The notes under the pieces were generated by a model. That model was not told the origin of the DNA and searched no databases. It was given only the letters and a program-made list of their open reading frames with translations. Below are positions 9,097 through 17,273 of a DNA stretch of 64,000 nt, piece by piece. The translations under genes and the position numbers were made by a program. Within the stretch, counting starts at the first letter, position 1, and every line of letters starts with the position of its first letter. Source of the DNA: an uncultured Aquimarina sp. (GTDB lineage Bacteria; Bacteroidota; Bacteroidia; Flavobacteriales; Flavobacteriaceae); contig CANMDH010000028.1 in assembly GCA_947496555.1 (NCBI GenBank), forward strand, positions 1 to 64,000, given 5' to 3'.

Positions 9097-9137
9097 TAAA
9101 AAAAGCACTTATCCCAAGAAGTATCAAGATAAGCGCT
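9097..9137 (-). terminator. Terminator-like hairpin in front of the methyltransferase gene
   Basis: Read on the minus strand, AGCGCTTATC (9137-9128) pairs with GATAAGTGCT (9113-9104), one mismatch, followed by seven T. No gene lies upstream on that strand, so it is either a leader attenuator, the end of a small RNA, or a relic. Confidence 0.5.
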
Positions 9138-9272
9138 CTTAAAGGTATCGTTAAAACTAAGTTTTGTAACTAGGTGATTACAAATTTTCCTTTAGCTCTT
9201 TATTAACTAGACGTTTATGTTTCAATTTTGTTACACTTACTATCGTTTTTTCTGAATATTTACTCAAATAAC

Positions 9273-9292
9273 ATATTTATAAAATTAAATAT
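9273..9292. promoter_or_regulatory. Palindrome 1: likely operator of the ArsR-type regulator
   Basis: ATATTTA-TAAAAT-TAAATAT, a perfect inverted repeat with 7-base arms. It lies 13 bases before the regulator start codon and is followed by a TAnnTTTG box at 9294-9301. The same 25-base stretch (9271-9295) recurs at 9630-9654. Confidence 0.7.
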
Positions 9293-9305
9293 ATATATTT
9301 GTATT

Positions 9306-9617
9306 ATGATTGACAAAGAAATATTACAAATAAATAAAGCGCTCTCAAATGCAACCCGGTTAGATATCCTAAAATGGCTTAAAGATCCCGAGGCTAACTT
9401 TCCACCTCATAAAGACTTGGGACATTTTAATGATGGCGTTTGCGGACAATATATTCAGGATAAATCTGGATTATCCCAGCCAACAATTTCTCATTATTTA
9501 TCAGGTATGCAAAAAGCGGGACTATTGGTAACGACCAGACATGGTAAATGGACCTATTTTAAAAGAAATGAAAAAGTAATAAAAAAATATTTAGATACCA
9601 TTCACAGAGAATTATAA
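9306..9617 (+). CDS. ArsR-type winged-helix transcriptional regulator
   Basis: 103 residues from ATG 9306; the longer frame runs through the operator and promoter. The winged-helix fold is clear: helix LSNATRLDILKWLKD, recognition helix SGLSQPTISHYLSGMQKAGLL, and beta wing VTTRHGKWTYFKRN. A single Cys in DGVCGQYI is present, but no Cys pair of the metal-sensing ELCVC type. It therefore probably senses an organic or redox signal. It is the first gene of an operon with a dehydrogenase, PhzF, a racemase and an oxidoreductase, and the same palindrome precedes it and the next gene, suggesting autoregulation. Confidence 0.9.
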   Translation: MIDKEILQINKALSNATRLDILKWLKDPEANFPPHKDLGHFNDGVCGQYIQDKSGLSQPTISHYLSGMQKAGLLVTTRHGKWTYFKRNEKVIKKYLDTIHREL

Positions 9618-9631
9618 AAATTTATGCATAC

Positions 9632-9651
9632 ATATTTATAAAATTAAATAT
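9632..9651. promoter_or_regulatory. Palindrome 2: second copy of the ArsR operator
   Basis: Identical copy of the 9273-9292 palindrome, within a 25-base exact direct repeat (9630-9654). It sits between the regulator stop and the dehydrogenase start, 6 bases before the ATG at 9658. Confidence 0.75.
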
Positions 9652-9657
9652 ATAATT

Positions 9658-10257
9658 ATGAAAATCTTACTAATAGGGGCCACAGGAACAATTGGATCAG
9701 CCGTTTATGAAAGTTTAAAGAGTGAGGGACATGTAGTATATGGTGCACATCGAGATAGTACCGAATATCCTGTCGATATAACAAACAAGCAGTCAATCAA
9801 TGACCTTTTCAAGAAACTCCCAAAATTAGACGCGGTCATTAATGCAGCGGGTACTGCGAGTTGGAAAGCCCTTTCCGAACTTACAGAAGAAGATTATTAT
9901 ATCGGAATACAAAGCAAGCTTATGGGACAGGTAAACTTAGTACATATTGCCAAAGATCAACTTGCCAATAACGGATCCATAACACTCACCACAGGAATTC
10001 TTGCAGAGCATTACGAACCCAATGCAGTAGCCTTATCCTTGGTGAACGGAGGATTGCACAGTTTTGTAAACGCAGCTTCCAATGAGCTGAGTAGAGGGAT
10101 TCGACTTAATGTCGTTGCGCCAGGAGCTATTGCCGGAGATTTCCCAATTGATCAGAAATTTGCAGGTTACTTTCCTGTTCCTATCAAAGAGGTTATCAAA
10201 TTGTACAAACAAGCAATAACCGAAAACATCACAGGTCAAATCTTAAAAAAATACTAG
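9658..10257 (+). CDS. Short-chain dehydrogenase-like protein lacking the YxxxK motif
   Basis: 199 residues, shorter than the usual 250. The nucleotide-binding GATGTIG (7-13) and NAAG (62-65) are intact. At the place where classical members have YxxxK, this protein reads SLVNGGLHSF (127-136), with no Tyr or Lys. The reduced form with NG in place of YK is a known subfamily. Usual dehydrogenase chemistry is therefore doubtful; NAD(P) binding or sensing is possible. It overlaps nothing and ends 1 base before the PhzF gene, so the two are coupled. The ArsR palindrome lies just in front. Confidence 0.85.
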   Translation: MKILLIGATGTIGSAVYESLKSEGHVVYGAHRDSTEYPVDITNKQSINDLFKKLPKLDAVINAAGTASWKALSELTEEDYYIGIQSKLMGQVNLVHIAKDQLANNGSITLTTGILAEHYEPNAVALSLVNGGLHSFVNAASNELSRGIRLNVVAPGAIAGDFPIDQKFAGYFPVPIKEVIKLYKQAITENITGQILKKY

Positions 10258-10258
10258 C

Positions 10259-11044
10259 ATGAAAATTCCAATGTATCAAATAGATGCCTTCACTCAAAAA
10301 CTCTTTGGAGGCAATCCAGCCGCAATTTGTCATCTACCCTATTGGTTGGATGATACAACGTTACAAAATATTGCCATCGAAAATAATCTCGCCGAGACTG
10401 GTTACTTTGTAAAAAAAGGAGATCTTTATGAAATACGTTGGTTTATGCCACATGCCGAAATAGATTTATGCGGTCATGCTACCCTAGCCTCAGCCTATGT
10501 AATCTTTAATTATCTCGACAAAGACATCAACGAAGTTACTTTTTCTTCAAAAAGTGGGATATTGAAAGCGAAAAAAGAAGTAAATGGATCAATCACCCTC
10601 GATTTTCCTTCCAGACCACCACAACAAATAGAAATCCCGAGTGAAATTTTTGAAGCTTTGAATACCAAACCATTGGAAGCTTTTGCTGCCAGAGATCTAG
10701 TCATTACACTTTCTTCTGAAGACGAAGTGCTTGCAGAGAATCCTAAATTAGAGCTATTAAAAGAACTCCCCTATTTATGTACCATCATAACCGCCCAGGG
10801 GAAAAATTCAGATTTTGTATCTCGAGTTTTTGATGCTAATGCCGATGTACTTCCCGAGGATCCCGTTACCGATTCTGCACATGCTTCCTTAGTACCTTTC
10901 TGGGCTAATAAACTGAACAAAACAGACCTCAAAGCTTTTCAGCTATCAAAAAGAGGTGGAGAATTAGATTGTAAACTAAAGGGAGACAGAGTATATTTAA
11001 GTGGTTATTCTGTTCCTTATTTAATAGGAGAAATCGAGATTTAA
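10259..11044 (+). CDS. PhzF family isomerase-like protein
   Basis: 261 residues, normal length for PhzF/YddE proteins with two diaminopimelate-epimerase-like halves. The start MKIPMYQIDAFTQKLFGGNPAA is typical, and the catalytic Glu is in NNLAETGYF (about 43-51). The DLCGHATLA motif is present. The second-half motif reads EDPVTDSAHA, where Gly is usual for the Asp after Thr. The reaction is a probable proton shift on an unknown small molecule. It starts one base after the dehydrogenase gene. Confidence 0.9.
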   Translation: MKIPMYQIDAFTQKLFGGNPAAICHLPYWLDDTTLQNIAIENNLAETGYFVKKGDLYEIRWFMPHAEIDLCGHATLASAYVIFNYLDKDINEVTFSSKSGILKAKKEVNGSITLDFPSRPPQQIEIPSEIFEALNTKPLEAFAARDLVITLSSEDEVLAENPKLELLKELPYLCTIITAQGKNSDFVSRVFDANADVLPEDPVTDSAHASLVPFWANKLNKTDLKAFQLSKRGGELDCKLKGDRVYLSGYSVPYLIGEIEI

Positions 11045-11062
11045 ATTTAACGAATCAAGCAT

Positions 11063-11770
11063 ATGAAAACTATAGGATTAATTGGAGGAATGAGTTGGGA
11101 ATCCACGGCAATTTATTATGAATTGTTAAATAAAAGGGTAAATCAATTATTAGGAGGGTTTCATTCGGCAAAATGTATTTTAACCTCGCTAGATTTTGCC
11201 GAGATTGAGAAGCTACAGCACAAAGATGATTGGGAAAGTTTAACGGATCTAATGGTAGAGGCTGCTGTACAATTAGAGAATGCCGGTGCTGATTTGATTA
11301 TTCTTTGTACCAATACCATGCATCTTTGTAGCGAGGAAATGGTAAATAGCACTTCTATTCCTTTTTTGCATATTGCCAAGGCCACTAGTCAAGCGATTGT
11401 TCTTAAAAACTTGAAAAAAGTGGCTCTTTTGGGTACCAAGTTCACTATGGAAAAGGATTTCTATAAAAATACTTTAAACGATCATGGAATTGAAGTAATG
11501 ATTCCGAATGCTGCGGATAGAGAAATCGTACATGATATTATTTACAAAGAGTTGGTATTAGGAATTATACGCAAGGAGTCAAAAAATGAACTTATAAGAA
11601 TAATTAAGAATTTAGAGCTTGACGGTGCCGAAGGTGTAATTCTTGGTTGCACAGAACTTCCTTTACTTATAAAACAAGAGGATGTAAATATTTCAACATT
11701 TGATACTGCCAAAATTCATGCAGAAAGTGCCGTTGATATGGCTTTAAAAAATGTACAAATTAAATCGTAA
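11063..11770 (+). CDS. Aspartate/glutamate racemase family protein
   Basis: 235 residues. The two catalytic cysteines are in ILCTNTMH (about 93-100) and GCTELPLL (194-201). The start GLIGGMSWESTAIYYELLN is characteristic of the cofactor-free YgeA/RacD group. It should interconvert D- and L-forms of an acidic or related amino acid in the cytoplasm. The gene follows PhzF with an 18-base gap, within the ArsR-led operon. Confidence 0.9.
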   Translation: MKTIGLIGGMSWESTAIYYELLNKRVNQLLGGFHSAKCILTSLDFAEIEKLQHKDDWESLTDLMVEAAVQLENAGADLIILCTNTMHLCSEEMVNSTSIPFLHIAKATSQAIVLKNLKKVALLGTKFTMEKDFYKNTLNDHGIEVMIPNAADREIVHDIIYKELVLGIIRKESKNELIRIIKNLELDGAEGVILGCTELPLLIKQEDVNISTFDTAKIHAESAVDMALKNVQIKS

Positions 11771-11781
11771 CAGCTATACGA

Positions 11782-12816
11782 ATGACAGAATACAGAAATA
11801 AACAATGGATATATACAAAAAGACCTGAAAAATTGGTTGATAACACCCATTACACATTGAATGTAGCAACACTTCAAACAACAGATTTGAAACCGGGGCA
11901 AGCACTATTGAAATCTACGTATTTTAGTATAGATCCATACATGCGAATTCAACAATCGGGAAAGGATACCTGGGAAGAACCTCACCCACTAAACATTGTT
12001 CAAGGAGGAGCTGTGGTCGGTATAATTGTAGCCATTAATGATTCTGATTCTTCATTACAAAAAGGTGATTGGGTGTTATCGTATACTGGTTGGCAGGAGT
12101 ATGCAATTACCGAAACGAATACCCTTAGAAAATTGGACCCAAAAGAAGTACCTGTAACCACTGCATTAGGAATTTTAGGGATGCCAGCTCGTATTGCCTA
12201 CTTTGGTCTTATTGAAGTAGGTAAACCCCAAAAAGGAGAAACAGTAGTTGTTTCGGGAGCATCGGGTGCGGTTGGACAAGTAGTCGTACAGATAGCAAAA
12301 ATAAAAGGATGTAAAGTAGTTGGTATAGCCGGATCTGATGAAAAAACAAGTTACCTTAAGGAAACACTAGGTGTTGATGAAATCATAAACTATAAAAAAC
12401 ACCCTTCGGCTATAGAAATACAAAATGAGTTATCGAAATTATGCCCAGAGGGAATTGACATATATTATGATAATGTTGGCGGATATATTACCGATGCGAT
12501 ATTTGAACTAATAAATCTTAATGCTAGAATTATCATTTGTGGTCAAATATCTCAATATTCCGGGGGGTTAGACAATCCCGAAATGGGTCCGCGTTTTTTG
12601 CACAAAATGTTATATAAAAGAGCTACAATACAAGGAGTGTTGGCGCGAGACTACAATCATCGAATGAATGAAATGTTAACAGAAATGACGCCATGGGTTC
12701 AAAATAAGTCCTTAAAGTATAAAGAAACGATCATTGATGGATTTGACAATCTTCCGAAAGCATTAAATATGCTTTTTCATGGAAAAAACATGGGGAAACT
12801 AATCGTAAAAGTGTAA
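11782..12816 (+). CDS. Zinc-independent NADP-dependent oxidoreductase (MDR/PTGR-like)
   Basis: 344 residues of the medium-chain dehydrogenase/reductase superfamily. The cofactor site is VVSGASGAVGQVVVQIAK (about 152-170), and the structural-zinc Cys lobe is missing. The ending NMLFHGKNMGKLIVKV and YDNVGG are typical of prostaglandin/leukotriene reductases and CurA-type enzymes that reduce alpha,beta-unsaturated carbonyls with NADPH. It is the last gene of the ArsR-led operon, 11 bases after the racemase, and a terminator follows at 12828. Confidence 0.9.
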   Translation: MTEYRNKQWIYTKRPEKLVDNTHYTLNVATLQTTDLKPGQALLKSTYFSIDPYMRIQQSGKDTWEEPHPLNIVQGGAVVGIIVAINDSDSSLQKGDWVLSYTGWQEYAITETNTLRKLDPKEVPVTTALGILGMPARIAYFGLIEVGKPQKGETVVVSGASGAVGQVVVQIAKIKGCKVVGIAGSDEKTSYLKETLGVDEIINYKKHPSAIEIQNELSKLCPEGIDIYYDNVGGYITDAIFELINLNARIIICGQISQYSGGLDNPEMGPRFLHKMLYKRATIQGVLARDYNHRMNEMLTEMTPWVQNKSLKYKETIIDGFDNLPKALNMLFHGKNMGKLIVKV

Positions 12817-12827
12817 GTACTAAACCA

Positions 12828-12854
12828 CCCTGCCCTGAAAGTGCAGGGTTTTTT
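12828..12854 (+). terminator. Terminator of the ArsR-led operon
   Basis: CCCTGC (12828-12833) pairs with GCAGGG (12843-12848), followed by six T. Confidence 0.85.
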
Positions 12855-12875
12855 GATACGCAATAAATTGCTTTT

Positions 12876-12950
12876 TGTTACTTGTTAAAAGTTAATTGGT
12901 ATAGTCATGACAACAGACAACTTTTAACGCATAACTTTTAACTAGTAACA
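12876..12950. repeat. Large inverted repeat, 19-base arms
   Basis: TGTTACTTGTTAAAAGTTA at 12876-12894 is the reverse complement of 12932-12950 except for one base. A third copy of the core AACTTTTAAC lies in the loop at 12919-12928. It is in the gap between convergent genes and has no T-tract. Confidence 0.75.
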
Positions 12951-13036
12951 GCATTGAAAAAACAAATTTTTCGCAGTACTAAAGTGATGCGATGAAATTT
13001 CAGGGCTTTCACCCATATCTGAGACCAGTAAAGCAA

Positions 13037-14551
13037 TTAATCATCCATAAACAATTGATTAATTTTGGATCGCAACTTTCGTTTATAATCTTCTTCTAAC
13101 CAATCTCTATAGTTTTTTGTGCTTTTACTGATGCAATACGAGTATCTTTTAACTCTAAACTCTATATCCATATCTAACAGCCTGCTTAAAATACGGGCAT
13201 CAAAAACATCTTCACTGTTTTCAGCACACATTTTGGCATGTTGTTCTATAGATTTTTCGAGAACCGTAAGACTTCTAAGATTATATCTCTTGGTCTTGGC
13301 ATACTCTTCCTCAATATTAAACTCGATATCGGTGGAGTTGGTAAATTCCTTTCTTATCTCCTCGGGCATTACATATTTAAAGTTCCTTTCTATTTCCTCA
13401 TCTCCAACCAAATTATCATAATAAAAGTCTGGTGATCTAAATATAGATTGCCAATCAACTTCTGCATTCCACAAACCGAATCTTGCAGTATTATTTCCCA
13501 TATCCACGATTGTAAATTTGGACTTCGTAGGTAAAATCCTCGATCCTCTACCAATCATCTGAAAATATAGTGTCAATGATTTTGTCGCACGATTTAAAAT
13601 GATACTATCGACGGTAGGCTCATCAAATCCTGTTGTTAAAATGCTTACAGAGGTAAGAATTGCATCATTGGTACTTTTAAACCAGCTTAAGATATCCTCT
13701 CTTTCTTGTCTGCTATTAGTGTTATCCAGATGGCGAATAGGATATCCGGCTTTTTTAAAGGTTTCATATACATATATTGACGTATTGATCCCATTATTAA
13801 ATATCAACGTTTTTTTCCCCTTGGACCTTTCTTCATAAGCTCTTAAAAGCTTATCCTGCATTATCATATTTGTATACAGTTCCTCTGATGATTTCACTGT
13901 ATAATCTCCATTCATACCAATTTTAAGAGATCCCAGGCCAACATCATACGTATACGTTACCGGTTTGGCCAAAAAACCATTTCCAATCAATGAATTAATA
14001 GTATCCCCTACGATCAATTCATTATAATTATCCTTCATTGGAAGTTTCATATTGGAGCTAAGAGGTGTAGCAGTAACCCCAAGGATAAAACACTTTTCAA
14101 AAAACCTAAAAAGTTTTCTGAACGAATTATAATGAGCCTCATCAATAATAACCATACCAATGTCATGAAGCTCTAATTGATCATCATTAAGTCTATTATT
14201 AAGTGTTTCGACCATAGCCACAAAACACATATACTCCCCCTGATCATGAAGTTCTTTAACCGAACTATTTATGATTTTATTCTTTACTTGAAATTCTGTG
14301 AGCATGTTAGAGGTTTGACCACAAAGTTCTATTCTATGCGTTAGGACCACCACTTTTTTTCTAGTGGTCTCAATGTAACGCCTTACGATCTCTGAAAAAA
14401 TAACAGTCTTACCTCCTCCGGTAGGAAGTTGATATAAGAGATTATAGTTTTTAGGAAACTCCTCAACACGACTAAAGATCTTGTCGATGTCCCGTTTCTG
14501 ATAATCATAAAGAACTTTTTGTTCTTTTTTTTCTACTTGAATTTGTGACAA
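13037..14551 (-). CDS. Superfamily 2 DEAD/DEAH-type helicase
   Basis: 504 residues. Motif I is LPTGGGKTVIF (42-52), motif II IDEAHYN, motif III GVTATP, and the second RecA half has TTGFDEPTVDS (motif V) and QMIGRGSR (motif VI). It is a compact UvrB/SSL2-like helicase with no nuclease or methylase domain and no restriction partner nearby. It unwinds or moves on nucleic acid; the biological role is unknown. The start is TTG at 14551, chosen because the frame from there carries a strong Shine-Dalgarno sequence eight bases upstream. Confidence 0.88.
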   Translation of the reverse strand: MSQIQVEKKEQKVLYDYQKRDIDKIFSRVEEFPKNYNLLYQLPTGGGKTVIFSEIVRRYIETTRKKVVVLTHRIELCGQTSNMLTEFQVKNKIINSSVKELHDQGEYMCFVAMVETLNNRLNDDQLELHDIGMVIIDEAHYNSFRKLFRFFEKCFILGVTATPLSSNMKLPMKDNYNELIVGDTINSLIGNGFLAKPVTYTYDVGLGSLKIGMNGDYTVKSSEELYTNMIMQDKLLRAYEERSKGKKTLIFNNGINTSIYVYETFKKAGYPIRHLDNTNSRQEREDILSWFKSTNDAILTSVSILTTGFDEPTVDSIILNRATKSLTLYFQMIGRGSRILPTKSKFTIVDMGNNTARFGLWNAEVDWQSIFRSPDFYYDNLVGDEEIERNFKYVMPEEIRKEFTNSTDIEFNIEEEYAKTKRYNLRSLTVLEKSIEQHAKMCAENSEDVFDARILSRLLDMDIEFRVKRYSYCISKSTKNYRDWLEEDYKRKLRSKINQLFMDD

Positions 14552-14559
14552 TGGTAGGT

Positions 14560-14566
14560 CCTCCTT
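14560..14566 (-). promoter_or_regulatory. Strong Shine-Dalgarno that fixes a TTG start
   Basis: AAGGAGG on the minus strand, 8 bases before the TTG at 14551. This is unusual, because genes in this window otherwise lack Shine-Dalgarno sequences. Confidence 0.75.
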
Positions 14567-14726
14567 AAAAATAAGCTACAAAATTAAGCACTTTAAGAGG
14601 TTATACGAAACAATTCGGCAAATATATTTCTTTACCACTGTACATTGAAATGTTAATTATTTATAATTACGCTATGAAAAATGGTGTATTACTTTAATTT
14701 TGAGAACCAAAATCTAATGGTAATTA

Positions 14727-15596
14727 ATGAATAAAACCGACAAAGATCTAATTCCTGTTCAGGCACTTTTGATTCCAAAGCCAATATTGTATACAGGAAA
14801 AATACTTAATTGGATATCTCCTTTTTTGGCGTCTAGGTTTGCCGCCAGAATATTTTTAACTCCCTTTGGTTATGAAATGCCTGATCGTGAAAAACTGATG
14901 TACGAAAAAAGCCAAAAAGAGCTCGTACGAATTGAAAAAATCAATCGCGAAGTTATGGTTTACCAATATGGTCAATCTGAAAAGAAAATATTACTTGTTC
15001 ATGGTTGGTCAGGTAGCGGTACACAACTTTCAAAGATTGCTGATCAATTCCTTGAAAATGGATATAGTACCGTAAGTTTTGATGCTCCTGCTCATGGAAA
15101 ATCTCCAGGAAAAAGAACTATCCTCCCACATTTTTTAGAAACTATCTATTATTTAGAAAAACAGCACGGTCCGTTTGAAGCTGCTGTTGGCCATTCGTTA
15201 GGTGGGATGTCATTATTAAAAACGACAAAGCATGGCTTACAAATTAAAAAACTGGTAATTATAGGAACCGCTAACAGCATCACTGCAGTCACCAAGAATT
15301 TTGCTAAAAACCTTCAACTTAATAAAAAAGTTGCCAAACTTCTTAAGTCATATTTTGATAAAAGATACGGAGAAGACCTAAACAACTACTCTGGTGCTGT
15401 ATCAGCAGCTGGAGTTAAAATCCCCACCCTTGTGGTTCATGATAAAAATGATGTAGATGTTCATTATAGTGCGGCTCATGAAATTAACGACGCATTAGAT
15501 GATGGGAAACTCTTATTGACCGAAAAACTGGGACATCGTAAAATCTTGGGAGATGCTGGTGTTATAGAAAATATCGCAAATTTCATTTTGGAATAG
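14727..15596 (+). CDS. Alpha/beta hydrolase
   Basis: 289 residues. The nucleophile elbow GHSLGGMSLL (about 140-149) gives the serine; the oxyanion strand LVHGWSGSG (89-97), a likely acid DKNDVDVH (239-246) and the terminal His (KLGHRKIL, 268-275) complete the triad. The N-terminal 60 residues are amphipathic without a signal peptide, so it is probably cytoplasmic or membrane-attached. Substrate is unknown; esterase or lactonase chemistry fits. It stands alone. Confidence 0.88.
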   Translation: MNKTDKDLIPVQALLIPKPILYTGKILNWISPFLASRFAARIFLTPFGYEMPDREKLMYEKSQKELVRIEKINREVMVYQYGQSEKKILLVHGWSGSGTQLSKIADQFLENGYSTVSFDAPAHGKSPGKRTILPHFLETIYYLEKQHGPFEAAVGHSLGGMSLLKTTKHGLQIKKLVIIGTANSITAVTKNFAKNLQLNKKVAKLLKSYFDKRYGEDLNNYSGAVSAAGVKIPTLVVHDKNDVDVHYSAAHEINDALDDGKLLLTEKLGHRKILGDAGVIENIANFILE

Positions 15597-15667
15597 TTGT
15601 TGATACGTTATTCTATACAAATTTGTACGACTATTACATAAAACTTTAAGTAACTTTAAAACAAAAA

Positions 15668-16165
15668 ATGATGAAACGCATACTATTATTGTTTATAGGA
15701 GTTTTGGTAATAAGCTGTACAGGTAATGCCCAAAAAGAAAGCAAAAAAGAGAAAAAAACGTACAAGGTATTTAAAACAAATGCCGAGTGGAAAGAAATTT
15801 TAACCTCAGAGCAATACTATATTCTTAGACAAGCAGGGACCGAAAGACCTTTCTCTAGTCCGTTGAATAAATTATATGCTTCGGGAACATTTCATTGTGC
15901 TGCCTGCAATACGGCACTTTATGAAGGTAAATATAAATTTGATAGCGGTACCGGTTGGCCTAGTTTTGATCGCGCTGTTAAAGGAAGTGTTGATAAGGAT
16001 GTAGACTATAAATTGGGATATGCTCGATCAGAATTGCTATGTAGCACTTGTGGCGGGCATCTGGGACATGTTTTTAATGATGGACCCAGAGAAACAACAG
16101 GAATGAGACATTGTATTAATGGAGATGCCCTAGTATTTGTTGCTAAAGACACTAAAAATGAATAG
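15668..16165 (+). CDS. msrB: Peptide-methionine (R)-S-oxide reductase MsrB, lipoprotein form
   Basis: 165 residues (ATG at 15668 or the next codon). The signal ends in a lipobox, VISC, at residues 15-18, so the enzyme is probably lipid-anchored in the envelope. The zinc CxxC pairs are CAACN and CSTCG, and the catalytic Cys is in [11 protein letters not shown] near the end. It repairs oxidised methionine. Its stop overlaps the start of a second msrB by 8 bases, so both are translated together. Confidence 0.93.
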   Translation: MMKRILLLFIGVLVISCTGNAQKESKKEKKTYKVFKTNAEWKEILTSEQYYILRQAGTERPFSSPLNKLYASGTFHCAACNTALYEGKYKFDSGTGWPSFDRAVKGSVDKDVDYKLGYARSELLCSTCGGHLGHVFNDGPRETTGMRHCINGDALVFVAKDTKNE

Positions 16166-16553
16166 ATACCCTATACAAAAATCTGAGGCTGAATGGAAAG
16201 AACAGTTATCAGAAGAACAATATAGCGTGCTTAGACAAAAAGGCACAGAAAGACCATTTACGGGTCAATATAACCTTCATTTTGAAGATGGAACGTATAA
16301 ATGCATGGCATGTAATGTTGCTTTGTTTGAAAGTGACTCCAAATTTGAATCTGGATGTGGATGGCCTAGTTTTGATAAATCTATTGATGAAAGTATTGAA
16401 TACATAAGAGATGCTTCACATGGTATGATTCGCACAGAAATAGTTTGTGCTAATTGCGGAAGCCATTTGGGGCATGTTTTTGATGATGGCCCTACTGATA
16501 CAGGTCAGCGTTATTGTGTTAACTCTGTAAGTATAGACTTTAATAAAGAATAA
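16158..16553 (+). CDS. msrB: Peptide-methionine (R)-S-oxide reductase MsrB, cytoplasmic form
   Basis: 131 residues from ATG 16158, which overlaps the end of the upstream msrB by 8 bases (a TTG at 16137 would be longer). Zinc CxxC pairs are CMACN and CANCG, and the catalytic Cys lies in [11 protein letters not shown]. No signal peptide is present, so this copy should act inside the cell while its neighbour serves the envelope. The two proteins are clearly paralogous (both with Y..LRQ.GTERPF). Confidence 0.93.
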   Translation: MNRYPIQKSEAEWKEQLSEEQYSVLRQKGTERPFTGQYNLHFEDGTYKCMACNVALFESDSKFESGCGWPSFDKSIDESIEYIRDASHGMIRTEIVCANCGSHLGHVFDDGPTDTGQRYCVNSVSIDFNKE

Positions 16554-16576
16554 ATCACTAATAAATTATAACACTC

Positions 16577-17080
16577 ATGAAAAAGATTTTCACATTATTA
16601 TGTTTTACAACTATATTATTCACTTCTTGTTCAAACGATGATGATATTATCGATTTTGACACGATCGGAAGTACTTTTGAAATAACAACTACATTCAACC
16701 CTGGCAATAATTATAGCATTGAAGCTGTAGTTCCCAACAATATAGATGTTTTTGATTCTGATGTAGCATTGGTTTATGTGCTGGATCCAATAAGATCTGC
16801 TGCCGAGCAAGCTGATGTGTGGGAACCACTACCAAGGACACTTTTCTTTAACGGAGGTGGATTTGCGCAGTATCAATTTAATTTCATTTTTGATGCACAG
16901 CAAAACATCGCAAGCATAGAAATATTTCTTGAAAGCGATGACCTGGATGCATTGGCTCCGGATATTACAGATAATCAGGATTTCAGAATTGTAATCGTAC
17001 CTTCTGCATTTGCAGAAAACACAACGATCAACCTAAAAGATTTTAAAGCTGTAGAGTCTGCTCTAAAACTAGAATTTTAA
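16577..17080 (+). CDS. Small lipoprotein of unknown function
   Basis: 167 residues. Signal peptide with lipobox FTSC (15-18) followed by SNDDD, the acidic tail often linked to surface export in Bacteroidota. The mature part is beta-rich and acidic (IIDFDTIGSTFEITTTFN, FGGGFAQYQFNFIFDAQQ-like strands) with no catalytic motif. It begins 23 bases after the second msrB, so it may share the transcript. A terminator follows at 17145. Confidence 0.75.
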   Translation: MKKIFTLLCFTTILFTSCSNDDDIIDFDTIGSTFEITTTFNPGNNYSIEAVVPNNIDVFDSDVALVYVLDPIRSAAEQADVWEPLPRTLFFNGGGFAQYQFNFIFDAQQNIASIEIFLESDDLDALAPDITDNQDFRIVIVPSAFAENTTINLKDFKAVESALKLEF

Positions 17081-17144
17081 GACATGGTGTAATTATGGTT
17101 TTCCAAACCCTATTTACATCTTCCTATAAAAATCTTAAGAAATT

Positions 17145-17172
17145 AACACTATCCCTGTGATAGTGTTTTTTT
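17145..17172 (+). terminator. Terminator of the msrB operon
   Basis: AACACTATC (17145-17153) pairs with GATAGTGTT (17159-17167), then a T-run. Confidence 0.9.
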
Positions 17173-17223
17173 ATTGTGTCAAATCAAACAAATCTTATTG
17201 TTAGCGAATATGTAATTCCTTTT

Positions 17224-17251
17224 TTGGTTCGCCGAATTATCCTTAAATTCG
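17224..17251 (+). promoter_or_regulatory. Promoter of lpd
   Basis: TTG at 17224-17226 and TAAATTCG at 17244-17251 with a 17-base spacer. It fits the Bacteroidota TTG / TAnnTTTG pattern with one mismatch. Confidence 0.5.
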
Positions 17252-17273
17252 TGACTTCAAAAAATTGGAATTT

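Noticed and set aside
13037-14551. Helicase as part of a restriction or defence island
   Set aside because: No nuclease, methylase or other defence gene adjoins it.
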